Positions 1-7,945 of a DNA stretch of 10,322 nt are shown one piece after another (the stretch's first letter is position 1; every line of letters begins with the position of its first letter). Source of the stretch: an uncultured Phascolarctobacterium sp. (GTDB taxonomy: Bacteria > Bacillota > Negativicutes > Acidaminococcales > Acidaminococcaceae); the NCBI GenBank assembly GCA_937901335.1, contig CALCHC010000138.1, positions 1 to 10,322 of the forward strand, read 5' to 3'. Both the position numbers and the translations under genes were made by a program. The notes beneath the pieces were generated by a model. The model was not told the DNA's origin and made no database searches. It saw only the letters and a list, made by a program, of their open reading frames with translations.

Positions 1-50
1 CTTCCGGTTCCGGCGGCACAGCCCGGAGCAAGGGCGGCGGCTCTTTCTGA
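1..50 (+). CDS. C-terminal end of an unidentified upstream gene (partial)
   Basis: One frame is open from the window edge to a TGA at 48-50 and encodes SGSGGTARSKGGGSF. A glycine- and serine-rich, positively charged tail of this kind is typical of the disordered C-terminus of a bacterial protein, but it is too short to assign a family. The stretch is visibly richer in G and C than the genes downstream, which fits a glycine-rich tail. Another frame stays open until a TGA at 80-82 and a third runs into deoB, so the choice of frame is uncertain. The gap to deoB is 36 nt if this frame is right, which would allow cotranscription. Confidence 0.3.
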   Translation, partial: SGSGGTARSKGGGSF

Positions 51-86
51 TTTCTCAAAGGCTAAGAACAGAAAGCAGGTGATAAA

Positions 87-1292
87 ATGTCACGTACAAT
101 TATTTTATTGATGGATTCCTTTGGTATTGGTTATGCTCACGACGCAAAAGTTTATGGTGACGAGGGAGCGGATACCTTAGGTCATATCTGTCAATGGTTT
201 AAAGAAAATAGTGAGCGTCCGTTATACTTGCCTAATCTGGCAAAGCTTGGTTTACAAGCGGCGGCAGAACTTAGTCGCGGGGAGAAGCTTCCTGCTGATT
301 TAGGTGCAGCTTACGAACGCGGGGCATATACCTACGCAGAAGAAGTTAGCAAAGGTAAGGACACTTTAAGCGGACATTGGGAGATTGCAGGCGTTCCTGT
401 AGATTTCGATTGGGGATATTTTCCTGAAGTGCCCAAATGCTTTCCGCAAGAATTGGTGGATGCTTTAATTAAGGAAGGTAATTTGCCCGGTGTGCTGGGT
501 GAACGTCACGCTTCCGGTACTCAAATCATTGAAGAATTGGGTGAGGAGCACGTGCGTACCGGCAAACCCATTATTTATACTTCTGCTGATAGCGTACTGC
601 AAATTGCTGCTCACGAAGAAGCTTTCGGTTTAGAACGCTTGTATGAACTTTGCAAGCTTGCTTTTAAACTGGTACAACCTTATAAAATTGCTCGCGTTAT
701 TGCTCGTCCCTTTGTTGGTACTTGTGCAGAAGATTTTACTCGTACTACTAATCGTCACGATTATGCAGTACCTGCCCCTAAAGAAACACTGCTTGATAAA
801 ATTGTGGAATGTGGTGGCAACGTTTACGCTGTTGGTAAAATTGCCGACATCTTCGCACATAGGGGCATAACCAAGCATTATGCAGCAGGTGGTCTTGATA
901 ATATTATCGAAGCTACAAAACAAGCAGTGCTTGATGCGCCTGATAACACTTTGGTTTTTGCCAACTTTGTAGATTTTGATTCTTCCTTCGGTCATAGACG
1001 TGACGTTGAAGGTTACGGCAAAGCACTGGAATATTTCGACAGTCGCTTGCCGGAAATCTTGGCTAACGTTAAAGACGGTGATTTAGTTTTAATTACTGCT
1101 GACCACGGTAATGACCCGACTTGGGAAGGAAGCGATCACACTCGCGAAAAAATACCCGTATTGTTCTTTGGTAGTGATGTTCAAAATAAAGAACTCGCAC
1201 CCATGAAAACTTTTGCTGACATTGGTCAAACCATTGCAAGCTTTATGAACATTGAACCTACTGAAACCGGTACTAAAGCAGATTTGTTTTAA
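87..1292 (+). CDS. deoB: Phosphopentomutase
   Basis: Interconverts ribose 1-phosphate or deoxyribose 1-phosphate with the 5-phosphate, linking nucleoside breakdown to the pentose phosphate pathway in the cytosol. The 401-residue length is normal for the family (about 390-410). It has the alkaline-phosphatase-superfamily metal ligands in the expected order: Asp10 in LLMDSFGIG, Asp298 and His303 in VDFDSSFGHRRD, Asp339-His340 in TADHGND, and His351 in SDHTREK. The spacing of the later five matches that remembered for the Bacillus cereus enzyme. Thr93 in GKDTLSGHWEIAG is the expected phosphorylated residue; most homologues read DTTTGHWE or DTMTGHWE. The ATG is preceded by AGGTGAT at 77-83. No purine nucleoside phosphorylase lies beside it in this window, although deoB often sits with one. 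The next gene starts 24 nt later, so the two are probably cotranscribed. Confidence 0.95.
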   Translation: MSRTIILLMDSFGIGYAHDAKVYGDEGADTLGHICQWFKENSERPLYLPNLAKLGLQAAAELSRGEKLPADLGAAYERGAYTYAEEVSKGKDTLSGHWEIAGVPVDFDWGYFPEVPKCFPQELVDALIKEGNLPGVLGERHASGTQIIEELGEEHVRTGKPIIYTSADSVLQIAAHEEAFGLERLYELCKLAFKLVQPYKIARVIARPFVGTCAEDFTRTTNRHDYAVPAPKETLLDKIVECGGNVYAVGKIADIFAHRGITKHYAAGGLDNIIEATKQAVLDAPDNTLVFANFVDFDSSFGHRRDVEGYGKALEYFDSRLPEILANVKDGDLVLITADHGNDPTWEGSDHTREKIPVLFFGSDVQNKELAPMKTFADIGQTIASFMNIEPTETGTKADLF

Positions 1293-1316
1293 TAGATTAT
1301 TATAGGAGGTGCTTCC

Positions 1317-1883
1317 ATGAAAAAGTTATTTGCTGTATTAACCTTGCTGTTGGTGATGATTTTTGGGATTGGTGCACCGCAAACTGCACAAGCTGCCTTT
1401 GAAGAAAAGCCTGTAGGTTTTGTTGTTATCGACAAAAGTGGCAACTTAGATATGCCAACTTATAAAGAGTGGCGTACTGTTACTAAATGGGCTTATCGTT
1501 TTCCTAATTACAAGCTTGTAGAAAATGGTTTACCACAAGAAATTGTAGGCAATGTATTAAGCAAAAAGGTTAAAGTTGATAACGCTTTGCTGAAAGCCTT
1601 AGCCGATGAAAGCAAAATGGACGTGCTCGTAATTGTTAAAATTTATGATATGAACGATACTATCGTAAGCGGTTTTAGTTCTCGTGAAGATGATGGACCT
1701 TTCGTTTTAGTAGAGCTTTCTGCTGATATGTACGTTTATAAAAAAGACGGCGACAAACTTTTAAAGAAACGTTTCCGTGAACGCGAAATAAAAGATATGG
1801 GCAACTACGATCGTCCGCAAGAAACTATTAAGTGGGCGTTGGCAAACCTTGTTAATAAAATGGAAGGTAGACCGAAAATTTAA
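1317..1883 (+). CDS. Secreted or periplasmic protein of unknown function
   Basis: I do not recognise a family for this 188-residue protein. It begins with a clear Sec signal peptide: MKK, a hydrophobic core at residues 4-19, and an AQA-A cleavage site near residue 26, so the mature protein is about 162 residues and outside the cytoplasmic membrane. There is no lipobox cysteine and in fact no cysteine at all. The mature part alternates beta-strand-like segments (VGFVVIDKSG, MDVLVIVKIYDM, PFVLVELSADMYVYKKDG) with charged turns and ends in a short helix (PQETIKWALANLVNKMEG). The layout resembles small envelope proteins that look like a LPS-assembly or TolB N-terminal fold, but this is only an impression. 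The ATG has a very strong AGGAGGTG site at 1304-1311. It follows deoB by 24 nt and ends before a strong terminator, so it is the last gene of that transcript. Confidence 0.8.
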   Translation: MKKLFAVLTLLLVMIFGIGAPQTAQAAFEEKPVGFVVIDKSGNLDMPTYKEWRTVTKWAYRFPNYKLVENGLPQEIVGNVLSKKVKVDNALLKALADESKMDVLVIVKIYDMNDTIVSGFSSREDDGPFVLVELSADMYVYKKDGDKLLKKRFREREIKDMGNYDRPQETIKWALANLVNKMEGRPKI

Positions 1884-1901
1884 TAGACTTCATAAAAAAT
1901 T

Positions 1902-1933
1902 AAGGGTTCTCTCGATTTCGAGAGAACCCTTTT
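1902..1933. terminator. Bidirectional intrinsic terminator between convergent genes
   Basis: AAGGGTTCTCTCG at 1902-1914 pairs perfectly with CGAGAGAACCCTT at 1919-1931 around an ATTT loop, giving a 13-bp stem. On the plus strand it is followed by TT then GATATTT; on the minus strand it is followed by AA then six T (from the A run at 1894-1899). It lies 18 nt after the secreted-protein gene and 21 nt beyond the end of the minus-strand hydrolase gene, so one hairpin can end both transcripts. The minus-strand T tract is the better one. Confidence 0.9.
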
Positions 1934-1954
1934 GATATTTACTGGGAGCTTTGC

Positions 1955-2743
1955 TTAAAACTCAATTACATCACCGGTAGCGATGTAGTTCAGTTTAGGC
2001 ATTTGCGCCTTCAAATATTCGTATTGTTCAGTGCCGGTGCAGTGGCAAGTGTAATAGGTTGCACCGTATTCGTTAAGGATGGCTGCAGATTTATCCAAGG
2101 TTGCTGCATCTTCGCCTTCGGTAGTGAGGCGGAAGAAGTGGAAGCCACCGATGAGGATATCAGGTTTCAGCCATTCCATAATGTTGAGGATGCCTTTGTG
2201 AGAGCAACCGCTGATAACGATGCGTTTACCGTTTTCTTCAATAATGAGATATTGTTCATGGAGGAAATCATCAGGGATGAATTCGCCATCAACAAGTTTA
2301 TTCAGACCGTAGGGGTCAGCAAAGTATTTTGCTTCACGGTCATTGCAGTTTAAGAGAGTAATGTTTTCGGAAAGTTTGATAGGTTCGCTGGTAAGAACGA
2401 AGCGGGGGTTACCTTCCAAACCTTCGGGGATGCTAACGTTGAAGTCAGTACCGGAGTAATATTGGTTAAAACCTTTGTTGCTAATATAAATGGGGGCATG
2501 GTCGTTAATTTCAATAAATTTTGCCAAGCCGCCACCGTGATCGTAGTGACCGTGGCTGATTGCAGCAAAGTCAACAGCTTTTAAATCAACGCCCATTTTT
2601 TCTGCGTTAGTTGCAAAGTTTTCGGAAGCACCGGTATCAAACAAAATCTTTTTGCCGTCAGCTTCAATATAAAGGCTTAAACCGTGTTCGCAAGCCAAAC
2701 ATTCATCGTGAGAAATATTCTCCATCAAAGCATATATTTTCAT
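1955..2743 (-). CDS. Metallo-beta-lactamase-fold hydrolase, COG1237-like
   Basis: A 262-residue cytosolic metal-dependent hydrolase of the beta-lactamase superfamily II. The hallmark HxHxDH motif is His64-Gly-His66-Tyr-Asp68-His69, followed by SGCSHKG with His182 and GGFHF with His202, and a distal TCHCTG with His234. This set of motifs (SHGHYDHGGG, SGCSHxG, GGxHF, CHCTG) is that of the branch that includes archaeal dihydropterin ribofuranosylaminobenzene phosphate synthases and many bacterial proteins of unknown substrate. The archaeal reaction should not be carried over here. The length is normal for the branch. On the minus strand AAAAGGAG (plus positions 2753-2760) lies 9 nt before the ATG. 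It is a single-gene unit, divergent from the hydrogenase operon and convergent with the deoB transcript. The substrate cannot be told from the sequence. Confidence 0.9.
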   Translation of the reverse strand: MKIYALMENISHDECLACEHGLSLYIEADGKKILFDTGASENFATNAEKMGVDLKAVDFAAISHGHYDHGGGLAKFIEINDHAPIYISNKGFNQYYSGTDFNVSIPEGLEGNPRFVLTSEPIKLSENITLLNCNDREAKYFADPYGLNKLVDGEFIPDDFLHEQYLIIEENGKRIVISGCSHKGILNIMEWLKPDILIGGFHFFRLTTEGEDAATLDKSAAILNEYGATYYTCHCTGTEQYEYLKAQMPKLNYIATGDVIEF

Positions 2744-2762
2744 AAAATCACGCTCCTTTTCA

Positions 2763-2793
2763 TATAGAAAAATTCTATAATATTTTAGAATTT
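2763..2793. promoter_or_regulatory. Interleaved palindromes over the hydrolase promoter, possible operator
   Basis: TATAGAA at 2763-2769 and TTCTATA at 2773-2779 form a 7-bp inverted repeat around AAA. The same centre half-site also takes part in a second one: AAATTCTA at 2770-2777 and TAGAATTT at 2786-2793 with an 8-nt spacer. The core TAGAA/TTCTA therefore occurs three times in alternating orientation in 31 bp, on top of the proposed -10 element and start point. This is what a repressor operator looks like, but no regulator gene is in the window and AT-rich DNA produces such symmetry readily. Confidence 0.4.
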
Positions 2794-2800
2794 ATAGCAA
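2772..2800 (-). promoter_or_regulatory. Candidate sigma-70-type promoter of the hydrolase gene
   Basis: Read on the minus strand, TTGCTA (plus 2795-2800) is separated by exactly 17 bp from TAGAAT (plus 2772-2777). The -10 matches the consensus in 5 of 6 positions, the -35 in 4 of 6. Transcription would start near 2765, leaving a short leader of about 20 nt with the ribosome binding site at 2753-2760. The region is very AT-rich, so chance matches are possible. Confidence 0.5.
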
Positions 2801-2866
2801 GTTTTTAAGCAAAATGTTCTGCTAAAAACTGCTTGAAATTTTCTAGTTTTTTCCCCTGCAAAACGC

Positions 2867-2895
2867 TTGAAAAAGTGCGTTGAAAGGTGTATATT
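2867..2895 (+). promoter_or_regulatory. Candidate promoter of the hyf operon
   Basis: TTGAAA at 2867-2872 and TATATT at 2890-2895 are separated by exactly 17 bp, a good sigma-70-type promoter. Transcription would start near 2902, giving a leader of about 50 nt before hyfB. I see no sigma-54 GG-N10-GC element; E. coli hyf and hyc use sigma-54, so regulation here is likely different. A short palindrome, TTAACtaaGTTAA at 2894-2906, lies across the end of the -10 and the predicted start and could be an operator. An 8-base direct repeat GCTTGAAA occurs at 2831-2838 and 2865-2872. Confidence 0.6.
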
Positions 2896-2953
2896 AACTA
2901 AGTTAAAAGTGATAATTTTATGAACAATATTTTAAATAAAAAAGGTGATGCAG

Positions 2954-4939
2954 ATGGAAATGTTTTTAGCCGCCGTGCTGTGCTACAGCGTAGGCATTTT
3001 AACTGTCTTTGCGCCACATCATATGCAGATGATGGCTCACTATGTTGCAAATTTAGCTGCTGTTATGGGCAGTGGTTTGGTCTTCTTTAATGCGTGGTCT
3101 ATTTTGGCAAGTGACACGCCTGTCCGAGCCTTAAGGTGGGGCAATTATGTTCTGACCTGTGACGGTTGGAGTGCTGCCTTTTTGATGCTTACCGGTCTTG
3201 CAGGTATCATCGCTAGCGTTTACGCTCTTGGTTATGCTGAAAGCTACGAAGGCAAGCGTTTGCGTATCCTTAATGGTCTCTGGAATATGTTTATCTGTTC
3301 CATGGTGCTTGTGCTTTTGGCAGGCGATGCTTTGAGCTTCCTGCTATTCTGGGAAATTATGGCTGTTGCTTCCTTCTTGCTGGTAAATCACGAAGCAGAA
3401 AAGCGTACTACTTGGAATGCTGCTTACCAATATTTGGTAATGACTTCCATTGGTACTGCAGCAATTATGATTGCTTTCTTCCTGACTACTACTCACAGTG
3501 AAGGCTTTAGCTTTGCACAAATGGCAAATAACACTTTGGCAGGCGGTATGCTGCACGCAACTTTTGCTGCTGCGTTCATTGGTTTTGCTTTGAAAGCAGG
3601 CCTTGTGCCTTTGCACGTTTGGTTGCCCAATGCCCATCCTGCTGCGCCCAGTCACGTATCTGCGTTGATGAGTGGTGTTATGCTTAAAATTGCTCTCTAC
3701 GGCTTTGGTCGTTTTATGTTTAACTTCTTGCCGGAATGGAATTACTGGTGGGCAGTTATCGTTATGGTTCTTGGTTTGGTTTCTGCATTCTTGGGCGTTT
3801 TGTATGCTCAAATGGAAGTGGATATCAAACGCATCTTGGCATACTCTTCCGTTGAAAACATGGGCATTATCTTTGGTGCCTTTGGTTGCGGTATGCTTCT
3901 TAAAGTTGTTACTGATTCCAGCTGGTGCCAAATCGGTTTCCTTGCTGCACTTTTGCACGCTTTCAACCATTCTATTATGAAAGTGTTGATGTTTATGAGT
4001 GCTGGTAGCATTATGCATGGTACCGGTAGCAAAAACTTGGAACTTTTTGGTGGTTTGGCTCGTAAAATGCCTTACACTGCTATCTTCACCTTTATTGGTG
4101 CTATGGGGCTTTCCGCGTTGCCGTTGACCAATGGTTTTGTAGGCGAATGGATGGTACTGCAAAGCTTTGTTACCCTTGGTCATAATGGCTTGACTCAAGA
4201 CGTACGCATTTGGACTGCTTTAGGTTTTGTGCTGATGGGCTTGACCGGTGCGTTGGCTTTGGGTTGCTTTGTTCGTTACTTTGGCATTACCTTCCTTGGT
4301 GCTGCTCGTAGTAAACTTGTTGAACACGCTCATGAAAGCGATACCTTTATGTTGGCAGCTATGGGTGTAAGCAGTGCTTTAGTATTATTGGTAGGTATTT
4401 TCCCTGCTTATGTTATAGAGTTGTTGTGCCGCGCTATTGGTATGAGCGATTATATGGTACTTGGTGTTGCTGGTCGTTTGATTTGGAGCGGTAGTGGTAC
4501 TTTCGTAACCTTTAACCCGATGCTGCTTGCTGTGGCTTTGGGCATTATTGGCGTTGTAGTGTTGGTGTTTGTTGTACGTAAAGGCGTATGCATTGAAAAA
4601 GATGTTGTTTGGAACTGCGGTACTTATCCTACTGCTCGTCAACAATATTCTGCAACTGGTTTCTCCAAACCGGTACGTCGTGCATTTGACTACTTGCTCA
4701 AACCCAAGCGCGAACGCACTTATACTCAAAACGACCATTCCTATTTTGGTCGCAAGCTTTTCTACAAGCTGGAAATTCCTGATATGATTACTGAAAAATT
4801 GTATCAACCGTTTAATAAATATTTTGTTAGTGTGTCTGCGTTCTTGCGTCGTTTGCAACAAGGTAGCGTAAGGCTTTATGTAAGCTACGTAATGGTAGCA
4901 ATGGTATTAGTTCTGGTTTGGGGGGCGATTTATAAATGA
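2954..4939 (+). CDS. hyfB: Hydrogenase-4 subunit B-like antiporter subunit (NuoL/Mrp family)
   Basis: A polytopic membrane subunit of about 661 residues that forms a proton (or ion) channel in the membrane arm of a group 4 hydrogenase. The Proton_antipo_M core is clear: FWE with Glu134, the broken-helix segment starting KAGLVPLHVWLPNAHPAAPS with Lys214, and DIKRILAYSSVENMGI at 290-305. The long C-terminal part, with the NCGTYP segment and a final membrane helix (VMVAMVLVLVWGAIY), is characteristic of HyfB/HycC rather than NuoL, and the length is close to E. coli HyfB (about 670). The frame opens with a GTG at 2945 and ATGs at 2948, 2954 and 2960. I chose ATG 2954 because GGTGAT at 2944-2949 is the only good ribosome binding site and it overlaps the earlier starts. 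The last bases overlap hyfC by 4 nt (ATGA), indicating translational coupling. Confidence 0.93.
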   Translation: MEMFLAAVLCYSVGILTVFAPHHMQMMAHYVANLAAVMGSGLVFFNAWSILASDTPVRALRWGNYVLTCDGWSAAFLMLTGLAGIIASVYALGYAESYEGKRLRILNGLWNMFICSMVLVLLAGDALSFLLFWEIMAVASFLLVNHEAEKRTTWNAAYQYLVMTSIGTAAIMIAFFLTTTHSEGFSFAQMANNTLAGGMLHATFAAAFIGFALKAGLVPLHVWLPNAHPAAPSHVSALMSGVMLKIALYGFGRFMFNFLPEWNYWWAVIVMVLGLVSAFLGVLYAQMEVDIKRILAYSSVENMGIIFGAFGCGMLLKVVTDSSWCQIGFLAALLHAFNHSIMKVLMFMSAGSIMHGTGSKNLELFGGLARKMPYTAIFTFIGAMGLSALPLTNGFVGEWMVLQSFVTLGHNGLTQDVRIWTALGFVLMGLTGALALGCFVRYFGITFLGAARSKLVEHAHESDTFMLAAMGVSSALVLLVGIFPAYVIELLCRAIGMSDYMVLGVAGRLIWSGSGTFVTFNPMLLAVALGIIGVVVLVFVVRKGVCIEKDVVWNCGTYPTARQQYSATGFSKPVRRAFDYLLKPKRERTYTQNDHSYFGRKLFYKLEIPDMITEKLYQPFNKYFVSVSAFLRRLQQGSVRLYVSYVMVAMVLVLVWGAIYK

Positions 4940-5823
4940 TGAATGAAATGCTCATGAATTTATTATATTGCCTTGGTCAGGCTGTACTTTTCCTGCTGCT
5001 TGCTCCGCTGGTAAGCGGTATCGTGAAAAAGCTGAAAGCTTTCTTACAAAACCGTGTAGGTAGCAGCATTTTCCAAGAATACTTTGATATTTACAAATGG
5101 TGGCGTAAACCGACCATGCTTACTCCGAATACCAGCATTGTGTTCGTTGCGGCACCTTGCGTGTACTTCATCACTACTTTGGCGGCGGCAAGTATGTTGC
5201 CTAACTTCTTTGGTGGTAAAGCAAATTTTGGTGACGTTTTTGTTTTCGTTTACCTTTTTGCTTTAGGTCGCTTCTTTATGGCAGTGTCTTCCATGGATGC
5301 TGCAACTGCTTTTGGCGGTATGGGTGGTAGCCGTGAAGTTTACATTGCGGCTTTCGTCGAACCGGTAATCATGCTTGGTATTTTGTCCAATACTTTGCAC
5401 ACCGGTAGTACTTCTTTAAGCGGTATGACCTTGAATCCCAATGAACTTAACTTAACCGTAGCAGGCGTTCTCACCGGTATTGCTTTCTTCTTGGTAATGA
5501 TTGCGGAAAATGGTCGTATTCCCGTAGATAACCCTGATACCCATTTGGAATTGACCATGGTTCATGAATGTATGACTTTGGAATATTCCGGTAGACTTTT
5601 GAGCCTGATTCATTGGGCAAGTCAATTGAAACTGTTGGTTTTCTTGTTACTCTTCTCTTTGCTGTATTTCCCCTTGGATTTGCCTTTGGTACTTAAAGTG
5701 CTTATTGGAGCAGCAGGTATTAGCGTAATGGAAACTTTGAATAACAAAATGCGTCTGTTTAAAGTGCGCATCTATCTGGCAGCTGCAGGCATTATGATGC
5801 TCTTGGCAGTTGTAGCACGTTAA
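4936..5823 (+). CDS. hyfC: Hydrogenase-4 subunit C-like, NuoH-type membrane linker
   Basis: A 295-residue membrane protein of the NuoH / HycD / HyfC family, which anchors the soluble hydrogenase arm to the ion-pumping subunits. Family signatures are visible: NRVGSSIFQEYFDIYKWWRK at residues 39-58 in the first cytoplasmic loop, FGGMGGSREV at 126-135, and ENGRIPVDNPDTHLELTM at 191-208, with about eight hydrophobic helices. In complex I these loops line the quinone cavity; in hydrogenases of this type there is no quinone and they contact the large and small subunits. The start overlaps the hyfB stop (ATGA). A second in-frame ATG follows directly at 4939. The G run near 4919-4924 is a weak ribosome binding site, so expression probably relies on coupling to hyfB. 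Length is slightly below the E. coli homologue (about 315). Confidence 0.93.
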   Translation: MMNEMLMNLLYCLGQAVLFLLLAPLVSGIVKKLKAFLQNRVGSSIFQEYFDIYKWWRKPTMLTPNTSIVFVAAPCVYFITTLAAASMLPNFFGGKANFGDVFVFVYLFALGRFFMAVSSMDAATAFGGMGGSREVYIAAFVEPVIMLGILSNTLHTGSTSLSGMTLNPNELNLTVAGVLTGIAFFLVMIAENGRIPVDNPDTHLELTMVHECMTLEYSGRLLSLIHWASQLKLLVFLLLFSLLYFPLDLPLVLKVLIGAAGISVMETLNNKMRLFKVRIYLAAAGIMMLLAVVAR

Positions 5824-5834
5824 GGAGGTAAGCT

Positions 5835-6464
5835 GTGGAGTATATAGTAGTAGCGCTCATGTTTGTAGTGTTCCTGCAAACTCGCATTATGGACTTGCGC
5901 CGCGCAGTTTATTGTCTTGGTGTACAATCTGCAATTATTGCGGCGGCTTGCCTTGTTATTGGTATGAGTCACGGTGGCGGCTTACATGCTTTCTTGCCGG
6001 GCGTTCTTACCATTGCTGTTAAGGTGATTTTTATTCCTTACGCTATTTTGAAAGTTGTACGTAATTTGCAAGACGAAACCGAAATCGTCAGCGATATTAA
6101 CGTTAACTATTCTACTGCGGTAGCGGCTTGTGCTTTAGGCTTGAGCTATATGGTTTTTGATAGCCTGCTGCCTCATTTTGAAGGTCGCGATATTTTGGCG
6201 TCCTCCTTGTTTATGATTATGACAGGCTTGATTCTTATCGTAATGCGCAGTCGTGCCATTATGCAAATGATTGGCCTGATTACCTTGGAAAACGGTATCT
6301 ACCTGTTTGGCCTTGTTATGACCGAAGGTTTGCCCATCATCATCGAATTGGGCGTTTTCCTTGATGTGTTGATTGCAGTTGTTATTTTGGTTATTTTGAC
6401 TAGCCGCTTGCGCGTGTCCTTCAAAACTACCGATACCAACCAACTGACCAAATTGAAGGGGTGA
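5835..6464 (+). CDS. hyfE: Hydrogenase-4 subunit E-like, NuoK-type membrane subunit
   Basis: A small polytopic protein of 209 residues, close to E. coli HyfE (about 216). The C-terminal half is NuoK-like: MIGLITLENGIYLFGL at 145-160 and IIIELGVFLDVLIAVVIL at 168-185, with membrane-embedded Glu152 and Glu171 as likely proton-path residues. The N-terminal half has further helices and Lys63 in KVIFIPYAILK. It starts at GTG 5835; the choice is decided by a near-perfect AAGGAGGT at 5822-5829, five bases before it and overlapping the hyfC stop codon. The gene ends 4 nt before hyfF. In E. coli a gene for a second antiporter subunit (hyfD) lies between hyfC and hyfE; here the two are separated by 11 nt only. 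Confidence 0.9.
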   Translation: MEYIVVALMFVVFLQTRIMDLRRAVYCLGVQSAIIAAACLVIGMSHGGGLHAFLPGVLTIAVKVIFIPYAILKVVRNLQDETEIVSDINVNYSTAVAACALGLSYMVFDSLLPHFEGRDILASSLFMIMTGLILIVMRSRAIMQMIGLITLENGIYLFGLVMTEGLPIIIELGVFLDVLIAVVILVILTSRLRVSFKTTDTNQLTKLKG

Positions 6465-6468
6465 GAAT

Positions 6469-7944
6469 ATGCTGAATTTAATTATTGCAATTTTAATTTT
6501 GCCCCCTCTTTGTGCTATTGCGGTATTGAAAGGTAATTTTGATAATAACCAATTGCACTGGCTCCATCGTATGACTGCAACCGGTGTTGGTCTTTGCGTG
6601 GCAGGTATTCTTTATTCTTTGAATCCTGCAATGCCTTTTAACAGTGAGTATTTCTACATCGATGCTTTAAGTGCGTGGATGTTGATGATTATTACCACCT
6701 TGTACTTGGCTGCAAGCTGGACTGCTCGTTCCTATCTTACTCGCGAAGAAATTTGCGGTATTTTGAAAGGTGAACGTTTGCAAACCGGTCGTTACTTCGC
6801 TTTGATGCAACTTTTCGTTTGGACCATGTTCATCGTACTTTTGGTTAAGAACTTGGGCTTGATGTGGGTAGCAATCGAAGCAACTACTTTGATTTCTGCG
6901 CTCTTGATTTCCTTTAAGTTTACCCGTGCTGCTTTGGAAGCTACCTGGAAGTACGTTATGGTTTGTACTGTAGGTATCTGCTTGGCATTGTTGGGTACTT
7001 TGATTTTGTACTATGCGCAAATTAGTGCGTTGGGTAGTGAAAAAGCACTTAGCTGGCTTTACTTGCACCAACACGCAATCATTCTTGATCCTGCACTCAC
7101 CAAATTGGCGTTGATGTTCATTTTGATTGGTTACGGTACAAAAATTGGTATGGCACCCATGCATACTTGGTTGCCTGATGCTTATGCAGAAGCTCCTTCT
7201 CTTACCAGTGGTATGCTTTCCGGTGCGCTCTGCACTTGTGCTTTGTACGTTATGATGCGTAACCTTGTTATCTTGCTTCCCACTGCAGGTGCAGAATTGA
7301 TGGGTAGCATGGTACTTTTCTTTGCTATTTTGACTGTAGCAATTGCAGTTCCTTTCGTTGTTGTACAACGTGACGTAAAACGTATTTTGGCATACTCTTC
7401 TATGGAAAACATCGGTATCATGATGGCTGGTGTTGGCGTGTTTACCGCTTTCTCCTTGAAAGCAGTATTGTTACATATGTATGGTCATGCCTTGATTAAA
7501 TTCGTACTGTTCTACATCGCAGGTACTATCATCCAAGAATATCAAACTCGTAATATGATGCGTATTCACGGTATGATGGGCGATGTTCCTCATACTGCAA
7601 CCTTCTGGCTTGCTGGTATGCTTGGTATTTTAGGCTTGCCTCCCATGGGCTTGTTCTTCAGTAAGTTCTACATCTTGACTGATATGTTCCGTCAAGGTCA
7701 TTGGGTAGCAGGTGGCTTGTTGATTTTGCTCTTGACTGGCGTGCTCATTGGTATTTTGTACCACGGTATGCGTATGCTGTGTGATATTCCCAAACGTAAA
7801 CCTTTGGGAGATTTGCTTGGCAAAATTGACGTGCCTGTATTGGCAGCTTTGTTGCTTTTGACTTGCATCGTTGGTGCTGGTTTTGAAAGAATCACTTGGA
7901 TTAATAAACTTTTAGATAATGCTGTAAAGGTAATAGGAGGCTAA
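6469..7944 (+). CDS. hyfF: Hydrogenase-4 subunit F-like antiporter subunit (NuoM/N family)
   Basis: A 491-residue membrane protein of the Proton_antipo_M family and the second ion-channel subunit of the complex. Core residues are in place: Glu137 in WVAIEATTLISALL, Lys225 in GTKIGMAPMHTWLPDAYAEA (the broken helix), RDVKRILAYSSMENIGI at 301-317, and the LLHMYGHALIKFVLFYIAG helix with His336, His340 and Lys344. About 14 hydrophobic helices are apparent. HyfF and HyfD are close relatives; the position between hyfE and hyfG and the ATT in the EATTL motif favour HyfF. E. coli HyfF is slightly longer (about 526). AAGGGGTGA at 6456-6464 overlaps the hyfE stop and serves as the ribosome binding site for ATG 6469. 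Confidence 0.92.
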   Translation: MLNLIIAILILPPLCAIAVLKGNFDNNQLHWLHRMTATGVGLCVAGILYSLNPAMPFNSEYFYIDALSAWMLMIITTLYLAASWTARSYLTREEICGILKGERLQTGRYFALMQLFVWTMFIVLLVKNLGLMWVAIEATTLISALLISFKFTRAALEATWKYVMVCTVGICLALLGTLILYYAQISALGSEKALSWLYLHQHAIILDPALTKLALMFILIGYGTKIGMAPMHTWLPDAYAEAPSLTSGMLSGALCTCALYVMMRNLVILLPTAGAELMGSMVLFFAILTVAIAVPFVVVQRDVKRILAYSSMENIGIMMAGVGVFTAFSLKAVLLHMYGHALIKFVLFYIAGTIIQEYQTRNMMRIHGMMGDVPHTATFWLAGMLGILGLPPMGLFFSKFYILTDMFRQGHWVAGGLLILLLTGVLIGILYHGMRMLCDIPKRKPLGDLLGKIDVPVLAALLLLTCIVGAGFERITWINKLLDNAVKVIGG

Positions 7945-7945
7945 T

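Noticed and set aside
2797..2832. Imperfect hairpin GCAAGTTTTTAAGC / GCTAAAAACTGC
   Set aside because: The arms pair only with bulged A residues and are AT-rich; no T tract follows and it overlaps the candidate promoter region, so I do not call it a terminator or riboswitch.
2920..2953. Possible leader peptide starting at ATG 2920 ahead of hyfB
   Set aside because: The frame is different from hyfB and runs on into it with a Cys/Arg-rich translation; there is no ribosome binding site before ATG 2920.
3344..4198. Long minus-strand open frame of 284 codons inside hyfB
   Set aside because: It lies wholly opposite a convincing membrane protein gene, has a low-complexity, His/Asn/Gln-rich translation typical of the antisense of hydrophobic codons, and no ribosome binding site or domain.
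5084..5266. Short plus-strand alternative frames inside hyfC and neighbours (for example 5084-5266, 3672-3980, 643-870)
   Set aside because: They overlap confident genes in another frame, lack ribosome binding sites and show no domain.
6667..7368. Minus-strand open frame of 233 codons inside hyfF
   Set aside because: Antisense shadow of the transmembrane coding sequence, with the same Asn/Gln/Ser/Thr-rich translation and no recognisable motif.
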